The notes under the pieces were generated by a model. That model saw nothing but the letters and a program-made list of their open reading frames with translations. It was not told the DNA's origin and did not search any database. A DNA stretch of 64,000 nucleotides. It comes from an uncultured Lachnospiraceae bacterium (lineage in GTDB: Bacteria; Bacillota; Clostridia; Lachnospirales; Lachnospiraceae). Positions 23,427-31,321 of this stretch are shown piece after piece. Position numbers and translations under genes: made by a program. The DNA lies in NCBI GenBank assembly GCA_900550285.1, contig URRW01000006.1:1-64000 (forward strand), read 5' to 3'. How positions within the stretch are numbered: position 1 is the first letter of the stretch; each line of letters opens with the position of its first letter.

Positions 23427-25394
23427 ATGGACGATCTTGAGTATACGATTTATCTGAAAAGTCTGTCAAAGCAGTTTCCGACGATCGCGGACGCGGCGAC
23501 GGAGATCATCAATCTGCAGGCGATTTTGAGCCTGCCGAAGGGGACGGAGCATTTTTTGACGGACATCCACGGGGAGTACGAGCAGTTTAACCATGTGCTC
23601 AAAAACGGTTCCGGCTCCGTGAAGCGCAAAATCGACGAGGAATTCGGGAACACGCTGAGCGCAAAGGATAAGCGCAGCCTTGCGACGCTGATCTATTATC
23701 CGGAGGAAAAGCTGGAAATGGTGGCGCACGAGGAGGAAGATCAGGAGACGCTGGAGGACTGGTATAAGATCACGATCCACAGGCTTGTGCAGATGACAAA
23801 GCGGGTATCGTCCAAATATACCCGTTCCAAAGTAAGAAAGGCGCTGCCGAAGGACTTTTCCTATGTGATCGAGGAGCTGATCACGGAGAAGGAGGAGATT
23901 CAGGACAAGGAGCTTTATTACAACGAGATCATCAACACGATCATCCGCATCGGGCGCGCACCGGAGTGTATTACGGCGCTTTGCAACCTGATCCAGCGGC
24001 TCGTGATCGACCATCTGCATATCGTGGGGGATATTTACGACAGGGGCAGGGGTCCCCATATCATTATGGATACGCTGAGCGAGTATCATTCCGTGGACAT
24101 CCAGTGGGGAAACCATGACATTGTGTGGATGGGGGCTGCCAGCGGGCAGACCGCGTGCATTGCGACGGTGCTCCGGATTTCCGCGCGTTACGGCAATCTG
24201 GACGCGCTGGAGGAAGGCTACGGCATCAATCTGATTCCGCTGGCGACCTTTGCGATGAATGCTTATGAAAATGCGGACTGCAGCGCGTTTTCGATCAAAT
24301 ACGGGGAAGATTATGACGTCCGCGACCTTCCGCTGGATATGCGGATGCATAAGGCGATCGCGGTGATCCAGTTTAAGCTGGAGGGACAGTTGATCTTAAA
24401 GCATCCGGAATTCGAGATGGAGGACAGGCTTCTTCTGGACAAGATCGATTTTGAAAAGGGAACGGTGCGCATCGGGGAAAAAGAGTATGCCATGAAGGAT
24501 ATGGATTTCCCGACGATCGACTCAAAAGACCCGTACCGGCTTACGCCGGAGGAGGAGGCGGTGGTGGAGCGGCTGCGCCATGCGTTTGTGCACTGTGAAA
24601 AGCTGCAGCGCCATGTGCGTTTCCTGTTTGCCAAAGGAAGCCTTTATAAAGTGTTCAATTCCAACCTGCTCTATCACGGATGCGTGCCGATGGATGCGGA
24701 CGGGAACTTTGAACAGGTAAATGTTTACGGGAAAACGTACTGTGGAAAGAAGCTGTACGACGTGCTGGAAACCTATGCCCGGAAAGGCTATTATTCCCAG
24801 GACAGGGAGGAACGCCGCAAGGGGCGCGACATCATCTGGTATATCTGGGCGGGACCCAAATCCCCGGTGTTCGGGAAAGATAAGATGGCGACCTTTGAGC
24901 GGTATTTTATAGAGGATAAGGAGACGCACAAGGAAGTTAAGAATGCGTATTACCGTTTGTATGATAACGAGGAAGTCATTAACCGGATCCTGCGGGAGTT
25001 CGGGCTGGACGAGCAGCACTCCCATATCATCAACGGTCACGTTCCGGTGGAGATCAAAAAAGGGGAGACGCCGATCAAGTGCGGCGGCAAGCTTTTGATC
25101 ATCGACGGCGGATTTTCCAAGGCTTATCAGGGAAAAACAGGCATCGCAGGCTATACGCTCGTGGCAAATTCCCACGGGATGAACCTTGTGGCGCACCGCC
25201 CCTTTGAATCGGCGGAGGCGGCTGTGCGGGACGAGACGGACATGGTTTCCGATTCGATCCTTGTGGAAACGGCGTCGCGCAGGATTCTGGTGGCGGATAC
25301 GGACATCGGCAGGGAGCTTCGGGAGAGCATCGGCCATCTGGAAAAGCTTCTGGACGCGTACCGGGACGGCGTGCTGATCGAAAAAGGAATTTAA
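23427..25394 (+). CDS. fbp: fructose-1,6-bisphosphatase, class III
   Basis: A 655-aa phosphatase of the Firmicutes-type class III family, which hydrolyses fructose-1,6-bisphosphate to fructose-6-phosphate in gluconeogenesis. It belongs to the calcineurin-like metallophosphatases: FLTDIHGEYEQF (about residues 42-53), VGDIYDRG and WGNHDIVWMGAA carry the metal ligands, and INGHVPV with GGFSKAYQ complete the site. Length is typical (about 640-670). Start ATG 23427 follows ACGGAGGGG. It converges with the HisA-like gene, the two stops being 24 bases apart with no evident terminator. Confidence 0.97.
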   Translation: MDDLEYTIYLKSLSKQFPTIADAATEIINLQAILSLPKGTEHFLTDIHGEYEQFNHVLKNGSGSVKRKIDEEFGNTLSAKDKRSLATLIYYPEEKLEMVAHEEEDQETLEDWYKITIHRLVQMTKRVSSKYTRSKVRKALPKDFSYVIEELITEKEEIQDKELYYNEIINTIIRIGRAPECITALCNLIQRLVIDHLHIVGDIYDRGRGPHIIMDTLSEYHSVDIQWGNHDIVWMGAASGQTACIATVLRISARYGNLDALEEGYGINLIPLATFAMNAYENADCSAFSIKYGEDYDVRDLPLDMRMHKAIAVIQFKLEGQLILKHPEFEMEDRLLLDKIDFEKGTVRIGEKEYAMKDMDFPTIDSKDPYRLTPEEEAVVERLRHAFVHCEKLQRHVRFLFAKGSLYKVFNSNLLYHGCVPMDADGNFEQVNVYGKTYCGKKLYDVLETYARKGYYSQDREERRKGRDIIWYIWAGPKSPVFGKDKMATFERYFIEDKETHKEVKNAYYRLYDNEEVINRILREFGLDEQHSHIINGHVPVEIKKGETPIKCGGKLLIIDGGFSKAYQGKTGIAGYTLVANSHGMNLVAHRPFESAEAAVRDETDMVSDSILVETASRRILVADTDIGRELRESIGHLEKLLDAYRDGVLIEKGI

Positions 25395-25417
25395 AGGGCG
25401 CGCTGCTGGCCGCCATG

Positions 25418-26200
25418 TCAGGGGTTGCCCTGTACATAGCGGACGGCTTCGTCAAAGGGCAGGCTTCCGCCGTAAAGATCCAGCGCGCTGCCGATCGTAA
25501 TATGGATGCGCCCGTTTCCGGCATTCCGGATGCGGTCAATATCGTCAAAAGAGCGGATCCCGCCCGCATAGGTGACCGGGATCTGCTTCCAGCGGGACAG
25601 AAGGCAGATCAGCTCGTCTTCTATCCCGCTTTGTTTTCCTTCGGAATCGACGCCGTGAATGAGAAATTCGTCGCAGAAGGAGGCGAGCATGTCCAGAATA
25701 TCTTCCGAAAGGGCGACCTTTGTATAGGTCTGCCAGCGGTCGGTGACGATATAGTAAAGCCCGTCTTTTTTGCGGCAGCTCAAATCGAGCACGAGCTTGT
25801 CTTTGCCGACGGCTTCTGTGAGGCGGGAGAGGTTTTCAAAGGAAATCGTCCCGTTCCGGAAAACGTAGGAGGTAACGATCACATGGGATGCACCGGCGTC
25901 CAGATATTCGGCGGCGTTTTCTGCGGTGATGCCGCCGCCGATCTGAAGCCCGCCGGGATAGGCGCGCAGCGCTGCCAGCGCCTGCTGCTTTGTTTTTTCA
26001 AAAAAAGGGCTGTCCTTTTTGTTTAGAAGGACGACGTGACCGTTTTTTAAACCTTTTTGGCGGAAACATTCCGCATACCAGGCGGCGTCGTGGGAAGAAA
26101 CATAATTTTCACAGGCAAAATCCCCCTGATCGCGCACCGTTCCTCCGACGAGCTGTTTTACCTTTCCGTTATGAATGTCAATACAGGGACGCAGCTGCAT
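25418..26200 (-). CDS. hisA: HisA-type phosphoribosylformimino-AICAR isomerase, eukaryotic-like
   Basis: The 260-aa protein is a TIM-barrel isomerase of histidine synthesis. It opens LRPCIDIHNGKVKQLVGG, has LQIGGGITAENAAEYLDAGA and a C-terminal half with VTYAGGIRSFDDIDRI. The pattern, with CIDIHNGKVKQLVGGT and ASHVIVTSYVF, fits the HIS6-like (eukaryotic-type) branch of the family rather than the shorter HisA of most bacteria. It stands alone, not in a his operon. GGAAAGGAGG precedes the ATG on the minus strand. It is transcribed from its own promoter (26263-26291). Confidence 0.85.
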   Translation of the reverse strand: MQLRPCIDIHNGKVKQLVGGTVRDQGDFACENYVSSHDAAWYAECFRQKGLKNGHVVLLNKKDSPFFEKTKQQALAALRAYPGGLQIGGGITAENAAEYLDAGASHVIVTSYVFRNGTISFENLSRLTEAVGKDKLVLDLSCRKKDGLYYIVTDRWQTYTKVALSEDILDMLASFCDEFLIHGVDSEGKQSGIEDELICLLSRWKQIPVTYAGGIRSFDDIDRIRNAGNGRIHITIGSALDLYGGSLPFDEAVRYVQGNP

Positions 26201-26262
26201 GGCAGCCTCCTTTCCGGCTCCTTTTTGGAATCGTTGAAAACAGGTTTTGAATTGTTACGCTC

Positions 26263-26291
26263 ATTTTATCTGATGAATGTATTTTATGCAA
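26263..26291 (-). promoter_or_regulatory. promoter of the hisA-like gene
   Basis: On the minus strand TTGCAT (26291-26286) and TAAAAT (26268-26263) are separated by 17 bases, about 60 bases before the start codon. Confidence 0.7.
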
Positions 26292-26423
26292 TGAAAAAAC
26301 CATACTAATACAGGAACGACTCATATCGGATGTGGCTGTTTGCCGGCAAGCCGGAAGACGGCAGCCGCACCGGTTCAGCTGCGGCTGCAGATAAAGGAGC
26401 GTTCTGAAAGGAGGAATGAGAGA

Positions 26424-26879
26424 ATGAAAAAATTTGGAAAACGGCTCTCCATCATGCTTCTTCTGGGGATGCTGACCTTTGCCGCAGCCTGCGGCACGGA
26501 CAGAAAGGACAAAAATGAAGCGGATATGGCGGGAAGCTCTGCGGCAGAGAGCCTCCCCCAGCGGGAAACAAGCGGCGAAAATACCGCAGCGGATACGGAG
26601 GCATTTGACGGGGACGAAACAAACGACAGGAACAATTCCGTGACGGATCCAAACGGGACGGATTCAAACGTAACAGATCCAAACGGAATGGATTCCAATG
26701 GGACGGACAGCGTGGCGGACGATGTGATGGATGCCGGGAAGGATGTGATCGACGGCGCGGGAAATATCGTTGAGGACGCAGTGGATGGGGCTGCGGACGC
26801 GGCAAAGGATCTGACCGACGGCGCAGCCAATGCCGGAAAGGATGCTGCAAACGCGGTTTCCGACGCGGCAGGGAGATAA
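26424..26879 (+). CDS. small lipoprotein with low-complexity acidic domain
   Basis: The 151-aa product has a lipoprotein signal peptide (MKKFGKRLSIMLLLGMLTFA followed by the lipobox AAC with lipidated Cys at about residue 27). The mature part is low-complexity: a DPNGTDSN-type repeat (about residues 75-100) and then alanine-rich amphipathic repeats such as VDGAADAAKDLTDGAANAGK. No enzymatic domain is seen. It should be anchored outside the membrane. ATG 26424 follows AAAGGAGG. The 220 bases before it also hold the divergent hisA promoter. Function unknown. Confidence 0.75.
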   Translation: MKKFGKRLSIMLLLGMLTFAAACGTDRKDKNEADMAGSSAAESLPQRETSGENTAADTEAFDGDETNDRNNSVTDPNGTDSNVTDPNGMDSNGTDSVADDVMDAGKDVIDGAGNIVEDAVDGAADAAKDLTDGAANAGKDAANAVSDAAGR

Positions 26880-26900
26880 AAAAATTTTGCAAAAAAGGGA

Positions 26901-26929
26901 TTGACTTTTCTGCTTTATTAGAGTACAGT
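26901..26929 (+). promoter_or_regulatory. promoter of the T-box transcript
   Basis: TTGACT (26901-26906) and TACAGT (26924-26929), 17 bases apart, directly before the T-box leader. Confidence 0.65.
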
Positions 26930-26940
26930 ATAGAAAACAA

Positions 26941-27206
26941 AGAGAAACCGATGAGAAAGAGGAGTACTCAGACAGCGAACATTTCAGAGAGCTGCGGGCG
27001 GTGTGATCGCAGCATGGGAGCATTTGAGGAATGGACTTTCGAGGCTGGCTCCGAACCAACAGTAGGCGCCGGCGGGAACCGGACCCGTTATCCATCCGGC
27101 GTGTATGATAGTACATGAAACGAGTGGACTTTTCAGTCAATTTGAGTGGCACCGCGATAAGAAATATTACCGCCTCAAGCATAACATAGCTTGGGGCGGT
27201 TTTTTT
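26941..27206 (+). ncRNA. T-box riboswitch, likely tRNA-Trp specific
   Basis: The leader has the parts of a T-box: an early AGAGAAAG-type purine tract with GAGTACTCAGACAGCGAAC, a stem I whose 3' side reads GAATGGACTTTCGAGGC, the stem III-like AGTAGGCGCCGG and CCCGTTATCC, the T-box proper around GAGTGGCACCGCG (27144-27156) and then a terminator (27169-27206). The codon in the expected specifier position is TGG (27032-27034), tryptophan. Uncharged tRNA-Trp would favour the antiterminator and turn on the genes downstream, which is consistent with the transporter assignment. Confidence 0.9.
27169..27206 (+). terminator. T-box terminator hairpin
   Basis: ACCGCCTCAAGC (27169-27180) pairs with GCTTGGGGCGGT (27189-27200), followed by TTTTTT. 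Its 5' side overlaps the region expected to pair in the antiterminator. Confidence 0.85.
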
Positions 27207-27220
27207 CGAATATGAGCAGA

Positions 27221-27340
27221 GCCCTGCCGGATCTGTTTTTCAAAAAACGGATCGGAAAGCTTGCTTTCCAGGCCGTTTTTGGAAAACAGATCCGATAGGG
27301 CGAGCAACGCGAGCCCGCGGCGGCGAAGCCGCCGCAGGGC
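27221..27340. repeat. composite inverted-repeat element between T-box and transporter
   Basis: Two nested palindromes lie in the 250 bases between the T-box terminator and the first transporter gene. The first has arms 27228-27250 and 27273-27294 (22 of about 23 bases complementary apart from small bulges), bracketed by GCCCT (27221-27225) and AGGGC (27297-27301). The second is GCCCGCGGCGGC with GCCGCCGCAGGGC around 27313-27340. No gene lies here. The form suggests a small non-autonomous repeat or an RNA structure in the transporter leader. Confidence 0.6.
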
Positions 27341-27460
27341 GCCCTTTACCGGAAACCGCGTTATGAAACTTCCGGCAAGTCACCTTACCCCAATCCACTC
27401 CCCACCCTTCCTTTTCTTCTTTGTTTTATCACAGTATTTTTTCAGAAAAGGAGAACAGAT

Positions 27461-28528
27461 ATGAAAAAGAAAGCAATGGCGGTTATGATGGCAGTTTTCA
27501 CGGCGGCAGCCCTGATGGCAGGCTGTGGACAAAAGGCGGAGGATGCCTCTGCACAGGGGGCTGCGGCGCAGCCCGGGAGCGCAGAAGCGTCGGAGGCAGC
27601 GTCCGGGGAAACGGATACTTATGTGATCGGCGTTACCCAGTTTGCGGAGCACGGCTCTCTGGATAACTGCCGGGAAGGATTTCTGGCAGGGCTTGCGGAG
27701 GCGGGCATTGAGGAGGGCGTGAACCTGACGGTGCAGTTTGACAATGCGCAGGCGGATACCGCGACGGCGGGGCTGATCGCAGACAGCTATGTATCTGAGG
27801 GCGTGGATCTGATCTGCGCGATCGCGACGCCTTCCGCGATGAGTGCGTACAATGCGGCGATGGAAACAGAGATCCCGGTGATCTATACGGCAATATCCGA
27901 TCCAATAAGTGCCGGGATCGCGGGAGAGGACAAAATGCCTGCGGGCAATATTACCGGCACGGCGGACACCCTCCCGGTAAAGGAGCAGCTGGAAATGATC
28001 CGGGAGATTTTGCCGGATGCAAAAACAATCGGCATTTTATATACGACCAGCGAAGAAAATTCCCTCAGCACGATCGAAACCTACAAGGAGCTGGCAGGCA
28101 GCTACGGCTTTGAGATCGAGGCTTTGGGCATCAATACGCTGGCGGATGTGGATCTGGCGGCAGCGGAGCTGGCTGGAAAGGCAGACTGCATTTCCAACCT
28201 GACAGACAACACGGTAGTACAGGGGCTGCAGACCGTTCTGGCAAAGGCGGAGGCGGCGGGGATCCCGGTATTTGGTTCCGAAGTGGAACAGGTCAAAAAC
28301 GGCTGTCTGGCGGCGCAGGGCATCGATTATACAGAGCTTGGAAAGCAGACCGGCAAAATGGCTGCAAAGGTGCTTAAGGGAGAGGCAAAGGCGTCGGAAA
28401 TGCCCTTTGAAACGTGCGAGGGCGCAAAGCTGTATCTCAATACAAAGACCGCGTCGGATCTGGGCATTGGATTTCCGGAAGGATATGCCGAAAAGGCGGC
28501 GGAGGTTTTTGATACGATCGGAGAATAA
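27461..28528 (+). CDS. ABC transporter substrate-binding lipoprotein, TrpX-like
   Basis: A 355-aa lipoprotein with signal peptide and lipobox LMAGC (lipidated Cys at about residue 22), a spacer rich in Ala/Glu and a DUF534-type periplasmic-binding fold (YVIGVTQFAEHGSLDNCREG, then VDLICAIATPSAMSAYNAA and GILYTTSEENSLSTI). Proteins of this family bind amino acids or nucleosides; the T-box with a TGG specifier upstream points to tryptophan or a precursor, as in TrpX. Start ATG 27461 follows AAAAGGAG. It forms an operon with the permease and ATPase genes downstream. Confidence 0.88.
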   Translation: MKKKAMAVMMAVFTAAALMAGCGQKAEDASAQGAAAQPGSAEASEAASGETDTYVIGVTQFAEHGSLDNCREGFLAGLAEAGIEEGVNLTVQFDNAQADTATAGLIADSYVSEGVDLICAIATPSAMSAYNAAMETEIPVIYTAISDPISAGIAGEDKMPAGNITGTADTLPVKEQLEMIREILPDAKTIGILYTTSEENSLSTIETYKELAGSYGFEIEALGINTLADVDLAAAELAGKADCISNLTDNTVVQGLQTVLAKAEAAGIPVFGSEVEQVKNGCLAAQGIDYTELGKQTGKMAAKVLKGEAKASEMPFETCEGAKLYLNTKTASDLGIGFPEGYAEKAAEVFDTIGE

Positions 28529-28570
28529 AAAGAAAATCTGCGCGGCGGCACAGAGGAATGAGAGGGAGAA

Positions 28571-29482
28571 ATGGAACTGCTTATCAGCACGCTGGAACAG
28601 GGCATGATCTACGGCATCATGGCGCTGGGCGTATACATTACTTACAAAATACTGGACTTTCCGGACCTGACGGTGGACGGGAGCTTTCCGCTGGGAGCGG
28701 CGGTCACGGCGGTGATGATCACAAACGGGATTCCGGCGGCGCTTGCGTTGCCCGCAAGCTTTCTGGCGGGAGCCGCAGCGGGGGCGCTTACCGGTCTGAT
28801 CCATGTAAAGCTGAAAGTAAAGGATCTGCTGAGCGGCATCATCATGATGACGGCGCTCTATACGGTCAATCTGCGCATCGCAGGACGGGCGAACCTCCCT
28901 TTTTACAAAAAGCCGACCGTATTTGACAACGGCGTGGTAAACGGCATATTGGGGCAGACGGGCGTGTGGCAGACCGCAGCGGTAATGCTTGTCATCGTAC
29001 TGGCGGTAAAGCTCGTGCTGGACTGGTATTTAAAAACCGGCTCCGGATTTTTGCTCCGGGCGGTGGGCGATAACCCGTCCATCGTGACGGCGATGGGACA
29101 GGACCGGGGGAAAATAAAGATCCTCGGGCTTTCGGCGGCGAACGGTCTGGTGGCGCTGTCGGGCAGCCTGTTTGCACAGCAGCAGCAGTTTTTCGAGATC
29201 TCTTCGGGAACCGGGGCGGTTGTGATCGGGCTTGCCAGCGTCATCATCGGCACAAGCCTTTATCAGAAGCTGGAAAGCATCGGGAAAATGTCAAAGTGCC
29301 TGTACCGGGTCAGGATCGAAATGCTGACGCTGAGCGTGCTGGCAGGCTCGGTTTTATATAAGGGCTGTATTTCGCTGGCGCTGCGCTTCAGCGACCCGCG
29401 CGACCTAAAACTGATCACGGCGGTATTGCTGCTGGTTGCGCTGGTCGTAAGCCGGGAGAGAAAGGGGAAGAAAAATGCTTGA
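28571..29482 (+). CDS. ABC transporter permease, TrpY-like
   Basis: A 303-aa integral membrane protein of the branched-chain-type permease family (LivH/BmpP fold). It has about eight hydrophobic segments, starting with YGIMALGVYITYKILDFPDL (residues 14-33), a family signature, and LLRAVGDNPSIVTAMGQD in the cytoplasmic coupling loop that contacts the ATPase. It follows the binding protein by 42 bases and overlaps the ATPase gene by eight bases. ATG 28571 follows GAGGGAG. Confidence 0.88.
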   Translation: MELLISTLEQGMIYGIMALGVYITYKILDFPDLTVDGSFPLGAAVTAVMITNGIPAALALPASFLAGAAAGALTGLIHVKLKVKDLLSGIIMMTALYTVNLRIAGRANLPFYKKPTVFDNGVVNGILGQTGVWQTAAVMLVIVLAVKLVLDWYLKTGSGFLLRAVGDNPSIVTAMGQDRGKIKILGLSAANGLVALSGSLFAQQQQFFEISSGTGAVVIGLASVIIGTSLYQKLESIGKMSKCLYRVRIEMLTLSVLAGSVLYKGCISLALRFSDPRDLKLITAVLLLVALVVSRERKGKKNA

Positions 29483-30248
29483 GCTTTCACATATCGAGAA
29501 ATATTACAATCCGGGTTCGGTCAACGAAATGTGCCTGTTTCAGGATTTTAACCTGAGTATCCCGAAGGGGCAGTTCGTTTCCGTAGTGGGAAGCAACGGC
29601 TCGGGCAAAACGTCCATGTTAAACCTGATCTGCGGCAGCATCGAAGCGGATGGGGGAAAAATCTGCGTCAACGACACGGACATCACTTCCCAGAAGGAAT
29701 ATGTGCGCCACAAAAAGATCGGGCGGGTGTACCAGAATCCGGCGGCGGGGACGTGCCCGGGCATGACGGTGCTGGAAAATCTTTCGATCGCGGACAAAAA
29801 GAAAACGGGCTACGGGCTCGGGCGCTGCGTCAGGAAGGAGCGGCGGGAGGCGTACCGCAGCATGCTGGCGGATCTGGGGCTTGGGCTGGAAGAAAAGCTG
29901 GAAACGAGAGTGGGCGCGCTGTCGGGCGGACAGCGTCAGGTGCTGGCGCTTTTGATGGCGACGATGACGCCGATCGATTTTCTCATTCTGGATGAGCACA
30001 CGGCGGCGCTGGATCCGAGGACGGCGGAGATCGTGATGGAGCTGACGGACAGGATCGTGCGCGAAAAAAAGATGACGACGATCATGGTCACGCACAACCT
30101 GCGCTACGCGCTGGAATACGGCGACCGGCTTCTTATGATGCATCAGGGGAAGGCGGTGCTGGACAAGGAAGGCGAAGAAAAAAAGCGTTTGAAGGTAGAG
30201 GAGATCATGGGGATTTTTAACCGCATCAGCGTTGAATGCGGGAATTAA
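29475..30248 (+). CDS. ABC transporter ATPase, TrpZ-like
   Basis: A 257-aa nucleotide-binding subunit. Walker A is GSNGSGKTS (about residues 37-45), the Q-loop is YQNPA, the ABC signature is LSGGQRQV (about residues 150-157), Walker B is LILDEHTAALD and the switch histidine lies in VTHNL. It should power uptake with the permease upstream. The start codon overlaps the permease stop. The operon ends at a weak hairpin near 30274-30312. Confidence 0.92.
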   Translation: MLELSHIEKYYNPGSVNEMCLFQDFNLSIPKGQFVSVVGSNGSGKTSMLNLICGSIEADGGKICVNDTDITSQKEYVRHKKIGRVYQNPAAGTCPGMTVLENLSIADKKKTGYGLGRCVRKERREAYRSMLADLGLGLEEKLETRVGALSGGQRQVLALLMATMTPIDFLILDEHTAALDPRTAEIVMELTDRIVREKKMTTIMVTHNLRYALEYGDRLLMMHQGKAVLDKEGEEKKRLKVEEIMGIFNRISVECGN

Positions 30249-30273
30249 AGGGAAAGGATCCCGATGGATAAAA

Positions 30274-30312
30274 ATGGGAGTACGGCTGTTGTTTTGGCGG
30301 CTGTACTCCCAT
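30274..30312 (+). terminator. hairpin after the transporter operon
   Basis: ATGGGAGTACGGC pairs with GGCTGTACTCCCAT around a TGTTGTTTTGGC loop. A T-run is lacking (TATTGTG follows), so termination may be inefficient. Confidence 0.5.
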
Positions 30313-30323
30313 ATTGTGTTGTA

Positions 30324-30352
30324 TTGACCTTTCGGCAAAGCGGGGGTATAAT
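30324..30352 (+). promoter_or_regulatory. sigma-A promoter of the phosphatase/kinase pair
   Basis: TTGACC (30324-30329) and TATAAT (30347-30352) are 17 bases apart. The leader to the phosphatase start is about 150 bases. Confidence 0.8.
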
Positions 30353-30508
30353 CAGAATATCCTCATTCACAGAGGAATGGATTCATGCGGATCGCATCCG
30401 GCAGTCGTGCCGGAGGGCGCGGATCTTCTGTCCGTGCCGGTTTACAGGATTTGACAGAGATAGGATTTGATTGCAGAAATGCCGTCCGGCGGCAGAAAGA
30501 GAGGGAAA

Positions 30509-31321
30509 ATGGCATATACGGCGTCCTGGTATTGGGACAAAGGGCGTTTCCGGGAAAAAAACGAGGATTCCTTTTCGCTTCAGCGGATGATGAGAAACGG
30601 GACGGAGCTTGTTTTTGCGGCAGTGTGCGACGGGATCGGCGGGCTGCCGGAGGGGGAATGCGCCAGCGGGCTGGCAGCAGAGCAGCTTACCAACTGGTTT
30701 TACAGGGAAGCAGGCGCCTGCATGGAGGGGATTTTCTGGCGCAGGAGGCTGGAAAAGCTTGTGCGGAAGATCCTTTTGGAGATTCAGGAAAAATTGGAGC
30801 GGTGCGAGCGGGAAGAGGATGTCTGTTGTGGAACGACGTGTACGATGGCGTTTATGAGGGACGGGGCGTTTCTGGTGGCGCATGTGGGAGACAGCCGGGC
30901 GTATCGCATTGGCGCATCCTGCCAGGGTAAAACGGCGCGCCGGGCCGGCGGGGTGCGAAACGGCGTCCGGACCGGAGGCGCGAAAGCAGTACACTGTAGC
31001 AGGGCAGGAGAGGAACGGCTGACGAGGGATCACCGGGAAGGGGCTGCCCTCAGGCGCTGTCTGGGCGCGTTTGGGGCAGATGAGGCAGAATTTGTGAGGG
31101 GATCCTTAAAAAAAGGGGAAAGCCTGCTTTTGTGTACGGACGGCTTTTGCCGCCTTGCGCCGGAAGGGCTTTTGCAGAGCTGTTTTGCCGGAAGCAGCGG
31201 GTCAGGGGACTGCTATCGCCGTTTAAAGGGGATCGGCAGCTTTGTGGCAGCTCAGGGGGAAAAGGACAATATGACGGCGGTTTTTATGCGCTATGAAGGG
31301 AGGCGCAAGGGCGATGGGTAA
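30509..31321 (+). CDS. PP2C-type protein phosphatase
   Basis: The 270-aa protein is a metal-dependent Ser/Thr phosphatase of the PP2C/PPM family. Motifs are the early metal site VCDGIGGLPEGE (about residues 37-48), HVGDSRAYRI (about residues 127-136), TDGF near residue 210 and the final DNMTAVFMRY (Asp-Asn). An arginine-rich stretch (about residues 138-170) between the second and third motifs is unusual for the family. The partner kinase gene follows immediately; its ATG 31314 lies inside the end of this gene. The pair probably sets the phosphorylation of cell-wall or translation proteins, as in other Firmicutes. Confidence 0.88.
   Translation: MAYTASWYWDKGRFREKNEDSFSLQRMMRNGTELVFAAVCDGIGGLPEGECASGLAAEQLTNWFYREAGACMEGIFWRRRLEKLVRKILLEIQEKLERCEREEDVCCGTTCTMAFMRDGAFLVAHVGDSRAYRIGASCQGKTARRAGGVRNGVRTGGAKAVHCSRAGEERLTRDHREGAALRRCLGAFGADEAEFVRGSLKKGESLLLCTDGFCRLAPEGLLQSCFAGSSGSGDCYRRLKGIGSFVAAQGEKDNMTAVFMRYEGRRKGDG

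Noticed and set aside
30385..30930. Overlapping frame before and inside the PP2C phosphatase gene
   Set aside because: It is out of frame with the phosphatase motifs and lacks a ribosome binding site.
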